NCBI GenBank assembly: GCA_902798605.1
Contig: CADBXH010000148.1
Location: 1-5,011 of the forward strand
Direction: 5' to 3'
DNA: 5,011 bases
Source of the DNA: an uncultured Ruminococcus sp.
Lineage (GTDB): Bacteria > Bacillota_A > Clostridia > Oscillospirales > Acutalibacteraceae
Of the stretch, positions 1 to 5,011 are shown piece after piece (the stretch's first letter is position 1; each line of letters opens with the position of its first letter). The notes under the pieces are model-generated. The model saw only the letters and a list, made by a program, of their open reading frames with translations, was not told the origin of the DNA and did not search any database. A program made the translations under genes and the position numbers.

Positions 1-212
1 ATATGGAGCTCGCCGCTAAAAAATACGATATCTGCGACAGGGACAGAGAGGTCGTTACAATGTACTATAAATCTCTTATCGTGGGATTTGTGTTCAACTG
101 GCTCAGCAACGGAATGAGCAACGACCTGACCGGTGACCTAAAGCGGATATGCAAGCTGTTTGAGGGCAATACCGAGCTTGTTTTGCAAAAGTGCGAAAAG
201 AATAAAAAATAA
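1..212 (+). CDS. TetR/AcrR-family transcriptional regulator, C-terminal part (5' end outside window)
   Basis: This is the last 69 or so codons of a DNA-binding repressor. The frame is open to the window edge, so the ATG at position 3 is probably internal and the helix-turn-helix part lies upstream, unseen. What remains matches the C-terminal ligand-binding/dimerisation region of the TetR group that ends in a domain like TetR_C_8: a helix with YYKSLIVGFVFNWLSNGM, then a short acidic stretch and a closing helix with LFEGNTE. The pattern 'aromatic-rich helix, Gly, Trp, NGM' is what I recognise. The gene stops at TAA (210-212) and is followed at once by a terminator, so it is probably transcribed separately from the transporter operon that starts at 406. 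Its position just upstream suggests that it controls that operon, and the dyad at 286-312 is a candidate binding site. The family call is fairly firm; the target and ligand are inference. Confidence 0.75.
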   Translation, partial: MELAAKKYDICDRDREVVTMYYKSLIVGFVFNWLSNGMSNDLTGDLKRICKLFEGNTELVLQKCEKNKK

Positions 213-230
213 ATACCAAAGAATAAACCG

Positions 231-261
231 AGCTGTTGCGTAAAAACGCAACGGCTTTTTT
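231..261 (+). terminator. Rho-independent terminator of the TetR gene
   Basis: The arms AGCTGTTGCGT (231-241) and ACGCAACGGCT (246-256) pair over 11 bp with a single G-T wobble, closed by an AAAA loop (242-245). A run of six T (256-261) follows directly. It lies 18 bp after the regulator's stop codon. This is a textbook intrinsic terminator and separates the regulator from the downstream operon. Confidence 0.93.
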
Positions 262-285
262 GTTATACCGATTTTATTAAAATAA

Positions 286-312
286 TTAGACAAATCACGA
301 AAAGTGTCTAAA
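286..312. promoter_or_regulatory. Candidate operator: TTAGACA / TGTCTAA inverted repeat
   Basis: Perfect 7-bp arms TTAGACA (286-292) and TGTCTAA (306-312) are separated by 13 bp. A third related half-site, GTCAGAC, follows at 315-321, and AGAC (318-321) can also pair with GTCT (307-310). A TAAAAT hexamer at 278-283 (one mismatch to the -10 consensus) sits just upstream, so the dyad would cover the transcription start if that hexamer is used, though no good -35 goes with it. Its place between a TetR gene and the operon makes a TetR operator likely, but the spacer is long for a single TetR dimer site. Alternatively the dyad could form a weak RNA hairpin. Confidence 0.4.
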
Positions 313-340
313 AGTCAGACGTTTTATGAAATATGCCTAT

Positions 341-368
341 TTATCGTTATTCTTACCGGGAATAAAAT
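341..368 (+). promoter_or_regulatory. Possible promoter of the transporter operon
   Basis: TTTATC (341-346) and TAAAAT (363-368) are spaced by 16 bp and would start transcription near 375, leaving a leader of about 30 nt before the ATG at 406. The -10 matches 5 of 6 positions, but the -35 is poor (3 of 6). A short dyad TTATTC (348-353)/GAATAA (360-365) lies inside the spacer and overlaps the -10. In AT-rich DNA such matches are common, so this is only a candidate. Confidence 0.25.
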
Positions 369-405
369 AAAATGTGGACTAAACTATCGAAAGGAGTGCG
401 CGTGA

Positions 406-1803
406 ATGAAATTCGGAAAAGCGGTTGTAAAATACAGGATCGTGATTCTTATTGTTTCTGCGGTGCTGCTTATTGCCGCGTTTTTTGGAATGATAAACAC
501 AAGGGTCAATTACGATATGCTCAACTATTTGCCCGACAGCCTTGATACCGTAAAGGGTCAGCAATATATGCTTGAGGACTTTAACAAGGGCGCGTTTTCG
601 TTTTTGATTTTTGAAAATGTCGATAAAAAAGACATTGTAAAAACAGAGGAAAAAATAAAAAAGGTAGATCACGTCGCAACGGTTTTGTGGTACGACGATC
701 TTGCGGACGAGTCAATTCCGATGCAGATTTTGCCCGACAAGGTCTACGACGCCTTTAACAAGGGCGACGACACGATCATGGCAGTGTTCTTCGACAGCTC
801 AAGTTCCTCGGACGAGACCATGAACGCCATAACCGAAATCAGACAAATCGCGGGCGATCAATGCCTTGTATCCGGGATTTCGGCAATGGTAACGGATCTG
901 CGCGATCTGTGCGAGAAAGAAGAAGCGCTTTACGTAGCGATCGCCGTGATTTTGGCAGTGATCGCGATGATCATATTTTTGGATAACTGGATCATCCCGT
1001 TTATATTTTTGGCGAGTATCGGGGTCGCGATCATGCTCAACCTCGGCTCAAATGTATTTATGGGGGAGATATCATACATAACCAAGGCGCTGTCGGCGGT
1101 GCTTCAACTGGCGGTAACTATGGACTACTCAATATTCCTGTGGCACTGTTACGGCGAACAAAAGCAAAAGTATTCCGATAACAAAGAAGCTATGGCGTCC
1201 GCGATAAAAGAAACCGTGACCTCGGTGCTCGGAAGCTCGATCACGACCGTAGCGGGATTCATAGCGCTGTGCTTTATGACCTTTACGCTCGGCAAGGACT
1301 TGGGAATCGTAATGGCAAAGGGCGTACTGCTCGGAGTGTTAGGCTGCGTAACGATCCTGCCTGCTATGATTTTGCTGCTCGACAAACCGCTTGAAAAAAC
1401 AATGCACCGCTCGCTGATTCCCTCAACCAAAAAGCTCGCAAAGGGTATCGTAAAGATTTTTCCGGTATTCTTGATACTGTTTGCGGTGATCGCGTTTCCG
1501 GCGTACTACGGTTACTCACAGACCAACAATGAGGTTTACTACGATCTCTCGCGCAGTCTGCCGAAGGATATGTCAAACGTAGTCGCGAATACACAGCTCA
1601 AGGAAGAGTTCGGAATGGGCAATACCCATATGGTGCTTGTAAATTCTCAGCTCGATCCAAAAACCAAGCGAAAAATGACAGAAGAGTTTAACAAGGTAGA
1701 CGGAATCAAGCTCTCGCTCGGACTCGACAGCGTTGTCGGCCCGATGATACCTGAGGAGATGGTTCCCGAATCGATCAAGGACGTTTTAAGAAGCGACCGC
1801 TAG
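406..1803 (+). CDS. MMPL-family transporter, N-terminal fragment (465 aa, ends at the premature TAG)
   Basis: This is what ordinary translation from the ATG at 406 would give. It holds TM1-TM7, the whole first extracellular domain and about the first two thirds of the second, which breaks off after S463-D464-R465. TM4 carries the A236-V-T-M-D-Y-S-I-F motif with the likely relay Asp240. RND pumps need both halves to form the central proton path and substrate tunnel, so this fragment alone is not expected to transport. The start is well supported: AAGGAG at 9 nt spacing, then a short positively charged N-terminus and a strong first helix. A GTG at 402 is in another frame. Confidence 0.8.
   Translation: MKFGKAVVKYRIVILIVSAVLLIAAFFGMINTRVNYDMLNYLPDSLDTVKGQQYMLEDFNKGAFSFLIFENVDKKDIVKTEEKIKKVDHVATVLWYDDLADESIPMQILPDKVYDAFNKGDDTIMAVFFDSSSSSDETMNAITEIRQIAGDQCLVSGISAMVTDLRDLCEKEEALYVAIAVILAVIAMIIFLDNWIIPFIFLASIGVAIMLNLGSNVFMGEISYITKALSAVLQLAVTMDYSIFLWHCYGEQKQKYSDNKEAMASAIKETVTSVLGSSITTVAGFIALCFMTFTLGKDLGIVMAKGVLLGVLGCVTILPAMILLLDKPLEKTMHRSLIPSTKKLAKGIVKIFPVFLILFAVIAFPAYYGYSQTNNEVYYDLSRSLPKDMSNVVANTQLKEEFGMGNTHMVLVNSQLDPKTKRKMTEEFNKVDGIKLSLGLDSVVGPMIPEEMVPESIKDVLRSDR
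1801..1803 (+). other. Premature amber stop inside the transporter gene
   Basis: The reading reads ...AGC GAC CGC TAG GAG ATG ATA ATC CTC... and both sides stay in one frame. The sequence before the TAG (VLRSDR) and after it (EMIILSSEYKTA) join as one conserved stretch of the second extracellular domain. From recall, relatives have an aromatic residue, usually Tyr, at about this place, so a single TAT/TAC to TAG change would explain it. The codon is followed by G, which is not a known leaky context. The next gene also ends at TAG (4823-4825), where family members normally end, so TAG appears to work as stop in this genome. Confidence 0.85.
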
Positions 1804-1806
1804 GAG

Positions 1807-2496
1807 ATGATAATCCTCAGCTCAGAATACAAAACCGCGTCCGAAGAAATGGGCGCGCAGATCTCTCAGCTGAACGATATAATCAAAAAATACGATCCCG
1901 ACGGATTACTTGTCGGCGAGGCGGCGTGTACAAACGACCTGATAAACATAACCTCCGTCGACTTTGCAACGGTAAACGCAATATCGATCATCGCGATATT
2001 CTTCATAATTATGATCGTGGAAAGAAGCATAAGCCTGCCGCTTATTTTGGTTGCGGTAATTGAGCTCGCAATATTCATCAACCTCGGGCTTCCGCACTAT
2101 CTCGGCGAGAACTTACCGTTTATCGCGCCGATTTGCATAAGCACGATCCAGCTCGGCGCAACGGTCGACTACGCGATATTGATGACCACACGATACAAAA
2201 AGGAGCGGTCTCTCGGCAACGACAAAAAAACAGCCGTCGTTACCGCGCTCGAAACATCAATACCGTCAATTATCGTCAGCGCAATGGGGCTGTTTGCGGC
2301 AACCGTCGGCGTGGCGATCTACTCCGACGTCGATATGATCGGATCGCTGTGCGCACTTATGGCAAGGGGCGCCATAATCAGTATGTTCTGTGTAATACTG
2401 GTTCTTCCGGCGATGTTTATGCTGTTTGACAAGTTCATCGGCGTAACAACGCTCGGTTTCAGACCTAAAAACGAAAAGCTAAAAACTGAAAAATAA
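1807..2496 (+). CDS. MMPL-family transporter, C-terminal fragment (229 aa after the TAG)
   Basis: This is the continuation of the same frame. It holds the end of the second extracellular domain (residues 1-53, with the motif LLVGEAACTNDLI), TM8 (55-71), TM9 (75-95), TM10 (104-127) with the conserved IQLGATVDYAILMTTRY and relay pair D121-Y122, TM11 (152-172) and TM12 (183-208), then a basic, Lys-rich tail. It is not a natural gene start: the ATG at 1807 falls within a domain. The only Shine-Dalgarno-like bases (GGAG, 1803-1806) touch the ATG with no spacing. Limited restart after termination at TAG cannot be excluded, since stop and ATG are only 3 nt apart. It ends at TAA, 18 bp before the next gene. 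Confidence 0.78.
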   Translation: MIILSSEYKTASEEMGAQISQLNDIIKKYDPDGLLVGEAACTNDLINITSVDFATVNAISIIAIFFIIMIVERSISLPLILVAVIELAIFINLGLPHYLGENLPFIAPICISTIQLGATVDYAILMTTRYKKERSLGNDKKTAVVTALETSIPSIIVSAMGLFAATVGVAIYSDVDMIGSLCALMARGAIISMFCVILVLPAMFMLFDKFIGVTTLGFRPKNEKLKTEK

Positions 2497-2514
2497 TATC
2501 GGGAGGTAAGTTTT

Positions 2515-3900
2515 ATGAATAGAATCAAAAAGATAATGCCCAAGGCGTTGTCGGCGGTTTTAAGCCTTATGATTCTTTGCAGCGGCATAGCAGTCGCGTC
2601 ATACTCGGCAGGAGCGGAAAGCACCGGTGCCGCGGCTCAAAAGACCGAGCAAAAGGCAGAGCAAAAAACCGATGAAAAATCAACTCAGGAAAAAGCAAAA
2701 AGCGGACTGAGCAAAACCGAAACCGTCTATGTGATAGCCTCGGCAAACGGCGATCCCAAAAAGGTGATCGTCAGCAACTGGATCAAAAACCCCGGCAAGG
2801 CGCAGAAGATCGAGGACAAAACAAACCTTAAAAATATCGAGAACCTCAAGGGCGACGAATCTTATAGAATAAACGAGAACAAGGCGCAGGAATGGGACGC
2901 AAAGGGAAATGATATTTATTATCAGGGCGAGGGTACGACCGAGCTTCCCGTAGGCGTAAGCGTCAGCTACAAACTAAACGGCAAGCCGGTCACTCCCGAA
3001 GAGCTCGCCGGCAAAAGCGGAAAAGTCACAATGCACTTTGACTACACCAACCGCAAGTTTGAGACGGTAAAAATCAACGGCAAAGCCGAAAAAATCTATG
3101 TTCCGTTTGTAATGCTAACCGGTATGCTTCTCGATAACGAGAAATTCAAAAATGTTGAGATCACAAACGGCAAGGTGATCAACGACGGAACCCATACGTA
3201 TGTTGCCGGATTCGCTATGCCCGGTATGCAGGAGAGCCTCGGGATCAGCGAAAAGAATTTTAAGCTCCCTTCATCCGTGGAGATCATCGCGGACGCCACT
3301 GAATTTGAGCTCAGCACAACACTGACCATAGCCACCAACGAGGTGTTCTCGGATATTGATTCCTCAAAGGCGGAGGGCAAGGTGAATGAGCTCGAAAAAT
3401 CCGTAAATCAACTCACCGACGCCGCTGAAAAGCTCGCTGACGGAACATCACAGCTTTATCTCGGCGTGGGAACTCTGCTCAATAAATCGGGCGAGCTCGT
3501 TGACGGAGTAAACCGCCTCTACAAAGGAGCTCAGCAGCTCGGTGACGGCACAGCGTCACTCAAAAACGGAGCCTCTGAGCTCAGCAGCGGAACCGATTCG
3601 CTCGACAGCGGTATCGGCAAGGTCGACGGCGGCGCGGGCGATCTTAAAAACGGCGCCGGCGCGTTGTCGGACGGCGCGTATTCGCTCGACAACGGCGTAG
3701 CTCAGCTCCGGGAATACATCGCTCAGCTCAAAGGCGGACTGGGAACGATCTCAGCCAACAGCGCACAGCTAAACGCCGGCGCTAAACAAGTGTTTGATTC
3801 TCTTCTTGACGCGGCAAACAGTCAAATCGCCGCTTCGGGGATCACGGCACCTGCCCTCACGATCGATAACTTTAGAAAACGCGGAAAAACTTGCGTATGA
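2515..3900 (+). CDS. Leu-x-x-Gly heptad-repeat protein, N-terminal fragment (461 aa)
   Basis: The ATG at 2515 has GGGAGG (2501-2506) 8 nt upstream and opens a classic Sec signal peptide: R3, K5, K6 and K10, then a hydrophobic run ALSAVLSLMILCSGIAVA. The likely signal peptidase I site is A32-G33-A34 before E35. Cys22 has Leu at -1 and no proper lipobox, so it is not a convincing lipoprotein. Genuine family sequence runs to about LTIDNF (residues 448-453). The last eight residues, RKRGKTCV, come from reading the wrong frame and end at TGA 3898-3900. This product would be exported and would contain only the first of the two heptad blocks. Confidence 0.8.
   Translation: MNRIKKIMPKALSAVLSLMILCSGIAVASYSAGAESTGAAAQKTEQKAEQKTDEKSTQEKAKSGLSKTETVYVIASANGDPKKVIVSNWIKNPGKAQKIEDKTNLKNIENLKGDESYRINENKAQEWDAKGNDIYYQGEGTTELPVGVSVSYKLNGKPVTPEELAGKSGKVTMHFDYTNRKFETVKINGKAEKIYVPFVMLTGMLLDNEKFKNVEITNGKVINDGTHTYVAGFAMPGMQESLGISEKNFKLPSSVEIIADATEFELSTTLTIATNEVFSDIDSSKAEGKVNELEKSVNQLTDAAEKLADGTSQLYLGVGTLLNKSGELVDGVNRLYKGAQQLGDGTASLKNGASELSSGTDSLDSGIGKVDGGAGDLKNGAGALSDGAYSLDNGVAQLREYIAQLKGGLGTISANSAQLNAGAKQVFDSLLDAANSQIAASGITAPALTIDNFRKRGKTCV
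3427..3708 (+). repeat. First block of Leu-x-x-Gly heptads (about 13 units)
   Basis: Residues 305-398 of the protein follow a 7-residue period with Leu at position 4 and Gly at position 7, for example ASELSSG, TDSLDSG, AGDLKNG, AGALSDG, AYSLDNG. One unit is irregular (VGTLLNK, no Gly) and one has Val for Leu (IGKVDGG). The DNA is only moderately repetitive because codons vary, so selection seems to act on the protein pattern rather than on recent tandem duplication. Confidence 0.88.
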
Positions 3901-4825
3901 TACCGCCTACAAAACCGTTGCCTCCACGGTGAAGAGCCAGCGCGACGTGATCGCAGCGGCGGTTGAGGCGAATATCAGAAAACAGGTGACCGAGGGCGTG
4001 CTTGCGGCGGCGGGACTTTCGATGTCTGCCGAGGAATATGACTCGGCAGTTGCCGTAGGCGCGATCCCCGAAGACACCGTGGCGCAGATCAGCGCGCAGA
4101 TCGGCGCTCAGATGAGCGGTATGCAGGGCGCGATCGACTCAAATACAGATGCAAAAATCGAGCAGCTGATCGATGAAAATATGAACAGCGACCAGGTCAA
4201 GGCACAAATCGCCGAGGGCGTTGCTAAAGCAGATGCCGGCAGACAGTCGTTCATCGCGCTGAAACAGCAGCTCGACAGCTACAATGAGTTCTATAATGGT
4301 GTCCTCAGCTACACTGCCGGAGTTGACCAAGCAAATACAGGCGCTCAGCAGATCCTAAGCGGAACCGCCGACCTCAAAAACGGTTCAAGCTCGCTCGCGA
4401 GCGGAGCCAACGCGCTCAAAAACGGTACGGATGAGTTAAAGAACGGTACATCTCAGCTCAAAAACGGTTCGTCACAGCTCAAGAGCGGAGCAAAGGCGCT
4501 CGACAGCGGCGCAGGCGAACTTAAAAACGGCGCGTTCAAGCTCAGCGACGGACTCGGTCAGCTCAACGGTTCAATGCCGGCTTTGATCAACGGCATCAAG
4601 CAGCTCAACGACGGCTCAATGCAGCTCGATCAGGGTATGCAGAAGTTCAAAACCGACGGCGTTGATAAGATCAAAAAGGCGATCGACAGCGACCTCAAGC
4701 CCGTGGCGCAAAGACTTAAAGAGCTCAAGCGCGTTTCCGATAACTACAAGACATACAGCGGAGCCGCAAAGGGCACCGAAAGCAAGGTGAACTTCATCTT
4801 TAAGACCGACGGCGTTGAGAAATAG
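3794..4825 (+). CDS. Leu-x-x-Gly heptad-repeat protein, C-terminal fragment (frame 2)
   Basis: The open frame formally starts at ATG 3794, but its first 26 or so residues are an out-of-frame shadow of the upstream fragment. Real family sequence begins near 3875. No convincing start exists for this piece: the first internal in-frame ATG (4022) has no clear ribosome site. It therefore reads as the orphaned second half. It carries an amphipathic, Ala/Gln/Asp-rich helical segment, with motifs VTEGVLAAAGLSMSAEEY and LIDENMNSDQVKAQIAEGVA, then the second heptad block and the closing motif KVNFIFKTDGVEK before TAG 4823-4825. That ending looks like the natural family C-terminus. No membrane segment or LPxTG sorting signal is present. 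Confidence 0.75.
   Translation: MILFLTRQTVKSPLRGSRHLPSRSITLENAEKLAYDTAYKTVASTVKSQRDVIAAAVEANIRKQVTEGVLAAAGLSMSAEEYDSAVAVGAIPEDTVAQISAQIGAQMSGMQGAIDSNTDAKIEQLIDENMNSDQVKAQIAEGVAKADAGRQSFIALKQQLDSYNEFYNGVLSYTAGVDQANTGAQQILSGTADLKNGSSSLASGANALKNGTDELKNGTSQLKNGSSQLKSGAKALDSGAGELKNGAFKLSDGLGQLNGSMPALINGIKQLNDGSMQLDQGMQKFKTDGVDKIKKAIDSDLKPVAQRLKELKRVSDNYKTYSGAAKGTESKVNFIFKTDGVEK
3860..3899 (+). other. Frameshift junction in the heptad-repeat gene (net +1)
   Basis: Family-like sequence is in frame 1 up to LTIDNF (codon 3871-3873) and in frame 2 from ENAEKLAYDTAYKTV (codon 3875 onwards). Both frames are open across 3794-3897, so the lesion must lie close to 3874. Dropping the A at 3874 turns TTT-A-GAA-AAC into TTT GAA AAC and restores one frame. 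A deletion of 2 nt, or of a longer stretch leaving 2 mod 3, would fit as well; from memory, relatives may have extra residues between these motifs. Confidence 0.8.
4343..4648 (+). repeat. Second block of Leu-x-x-Gly heptads (about 14 units)
   Basis: Units such as TADLKNG, ANALKNG, TDELKNG, TSQLKNG, SSQLKSG, AKALDSG and AGELKNG run with strict Leu4/Gly7 spacing, loosening towards the end (LGQLNGS, MPALING, IKQLNDG, SMQLDQG). Asn-Gly at positions 6-7 is more common here than in the first block, and the string CTCAAAAACGG recurs at DNA level. It is protein-level repeat sequence, not a CRISPR array or a minisatellite with identical units. Confidence 0.88.
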
Positions 4826-4846
4826 AGTTTAGTTTTAGAATTAAAA

Positions 4847-4876
4847 TGTAGGGGCAGGTCTTGACCTGCCCGCCCG
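4847..4876. repeat. Interspersed TGTAGGGGC-type palindrome, copy 1
   Basis: TGTAGGGGCAGGTC is followed by TTGACCTGCCCGCCCG. The arms GGGCAGGTC (4852-4860) and GACCTGCCC (4863-4871) pair perfectly over 9 bp around TT. It starts 22 bp after the operon's last stop codon. It shares its flanking TGTAGGGGC and GCCCG with the copy at 4942-4969. I recall such elements as frequent in clostridial genomes, with unknown function. Confidence 0.75.
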
Positions 4877-4914
4877 AAAGTCTCCCTCATTGCTTTGGCT
4901 TTGAGGGAGGCTTT
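4877..4914. terminator. Hairpin, possible operon terminator or a second interspersed repeat type
   Basis: AAAGTCTCCCTCA (4877-4889) pairs with TGAGGGAGGCTTT (4902-4914) over 13 bp with one G-T wobble, and the loop is 12 nt. The run after the stem is TTTGCTTTA, a weak T-tract. As the strongest stem after the stop at 4825 it may end transcription from the operon, perhaps on both strands. It also resembles GCCTCCCTC...GAGGGAGGC repeats that I recall from gut clostridia, so it may be a mobile or scattered repeat as well. Confidence 0.5.
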
Positions 4915-4941
4915 GCTTTAAGCTGACTTATCCTTAACGGT

Positions 4942-4969
4942 TGTAGGGGCGAGCATTGCTCGCCCGCGG
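4942..4969. repeat. Interspersed TGTAGGGGC-type palindrome, copy 2
   Basis: TGTAGGGGCGAGCATTGCTCGCCCGCGG has arms GGGCGAGC (4947-4954) and GCTCGCCC (4958-4965), pairing perfectly over 8 bp around ATT. The outer bases equal copy 1, while the inner stem differs on both sides in a paired way. The remaining bases to the window end (4970-5011) show no gene or signal that I can support. Confidence 0.75.
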
Positions 4970-5011
4970 AAACGTGAACAAAGTTTTCCTTGCAATTTTA
5001 ATGCTATCGCG

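Larger units (their letters stand above)
406..2496 (+). pseudogene. MMPL-family (RND superfamily) membrane transporter, whole gene interrupted by an in-frame TAG
   Basis: Read through the TAG at codon 466, this is a single 696-codon frame with the full design of a Gram-positive MMPL exporter. TM1 (10-30) is followed by an extracellular domain (about 31-172), TM2-6 (174-326), TM7 (349-368), a second extracellular domain (about 369-519) and TM8-12 (520-674). The two halves are duplicates: each has a Tyr-Asp...Leu-Pro motif after its first helix (Y36-D37...L42-P43 and Y379-D380...L385-P386). Each also has an Asp-Tyr pair in its fourth helix (D240-Y241, D588-Y589), the position of the proton-relay pair in MmpL-type pumps. 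Family members use proton entry to export lipids, siderophores or toxic compounds; the substrate here is unknown. A good AAGGAG (391-396) lies 9 nt before the ATG. No other lesion is visible, so inactivation is recent or the TAG is a sequence error. Confidence 0.85.
2515..4825 (+). pseudogene. Secreted Leu-x-x-Gly heptad-repeat protein (YhgE/Pip-like repeats), whole gene interrupted by a +1 frameshift
   Basis: With the shift near 3874 repaired by dropping one base, this is about 769 residues. The parts in order are: signal peptide (1-34); Lys/Glu/Gln-rich linker (35-66); a region of mixed, probably beta-rich sequence (67-295) opening with TETVYVIASANG; a first heptad block (305-398); a helical, Ala/Gln-rich middle (about 400-605) with the stretch QLDSYNEFYNGVLSYTAGVDQA; a second heptad block (610-711); and a short tail ending FIFKTDGVEK. 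The repeats match the xxxLxxG family also found in YhgE/Pip and EsaA-like surface proteins. Unlike those, no C-terminal membrane helix is visible, so the protein is probably secreted or held by its transporter partner. Heptads of this kind should form a long alpha-helical rod. The 18-bp spacing from the transporter gene indicates co-transcription and a joint role. The function is not known to me. Confidence 0.8.

Noticed and set aside
379..672. Minus-strand open frame of 97 codons
   Set aside because: It lies opposite the start of the transporter, has no ribosome site or recognisable domain, and its low-complexity residues mirror the plus-strand codons.
1801..1803. TAG read as an amino acid (code change or pyrrolysine)
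   Set aside because: The heptad gene ends at TAG (4823-4825), just after a natural-looking C-terminus, with non-coding repeats beyond. No decoding machinery or special element is visible, and MMPL pumps are not known to use pyrrolysine.
2133..2429. Plus-strand 98-codon open frame in frame 3
   Set aside because: It overlaps TM10-TM12 of the transporter in a different frame and gives an Arg-rich product with no domain and no start signal.
2319..2624. Minus-strand open frame of 101 codons spanning the gene junction
   Set aside because: It covers the end of the transporter, the ribosome site and the signal peptide of the next gene, all well-supported plus-strand features. It is a shadow.
3871..3895. 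Programmed -1 ribosomal frameshift at the GGAAAAAC stretch
   Set aside because: A -1 slip from frame 1 leads to frame 3, not to frame 2 where the family sequence continues. A +1 slip at TTT-A is conceivable, but there is no rare-stop pause site or stimulatory structure to support it.
4343..4648. CRISPR-like or minisatellite array
   Set aside because: The period is 21 bp with no spacers, units differ at DNA level, and the pattern is explained by the protein heptads.
4970..5011. Start of a further gene at the right edge
   Set aside because: No ribosome site plus start codon is visible in the last 42 bases, and the stretch is too short to judge.

Overview
The window looks like a low-to-mid GC Firmicute, most likely a gut-type clostridium of the Ruminococcus/Oscillospiraceae kind. 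This is an inference. It rests on AT-rich intergenic DNA, strong AGGAGG-type ribosome sites, the family make-up of the genes, and copies of a short palindrome (TGTAGGGGC...GCCCG) that I recall as an interspersed repeat in such genomes. No sequence here fixes the species.

All genes read on the + strand. (1) 1-212 is the 3' end of a TetR-family regulator, cut by the window edge and closed by a clear rho-independent terminator at 231-261. (2) 213-405 is a control region with a TTAGACA/TGTCTAA dyad that is a plausible operator, and weak promoter matches. (3) 406-2496 is a 12-TM MMPL/RND-superfamily transporter, interrupted by an in-frame TAG at 1801-1803. (4) 2515-4825, 18 bp downstream and led by GGGAGG, is a secreted protein with two long blocks of the Leu-x-x-Gly heptad repeat. 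It is interrupted by a net +1 frameshift near 3874. (5) 4826-5011 is non-coding and holds three hairpins: two related TGTAGGGGC palindromes flanking a 13-bp stem that could end the operon.

The usual reading of this arrangement is that the TetR protein controls an operon in which the MMPL pump exports a hydrophobic, lipid-like or toxic compound and the secreted heptad protein works with it outside the membrane. The substrate cannot be told from sequence.

The most notable point is that both operon genes carry exactly one disabling lesion each, with otherwise intact reading frames. That fits very recent inactivation, assembly or sequencing error, or (least likely) recoding. I see no clear sign of a wholly new system.
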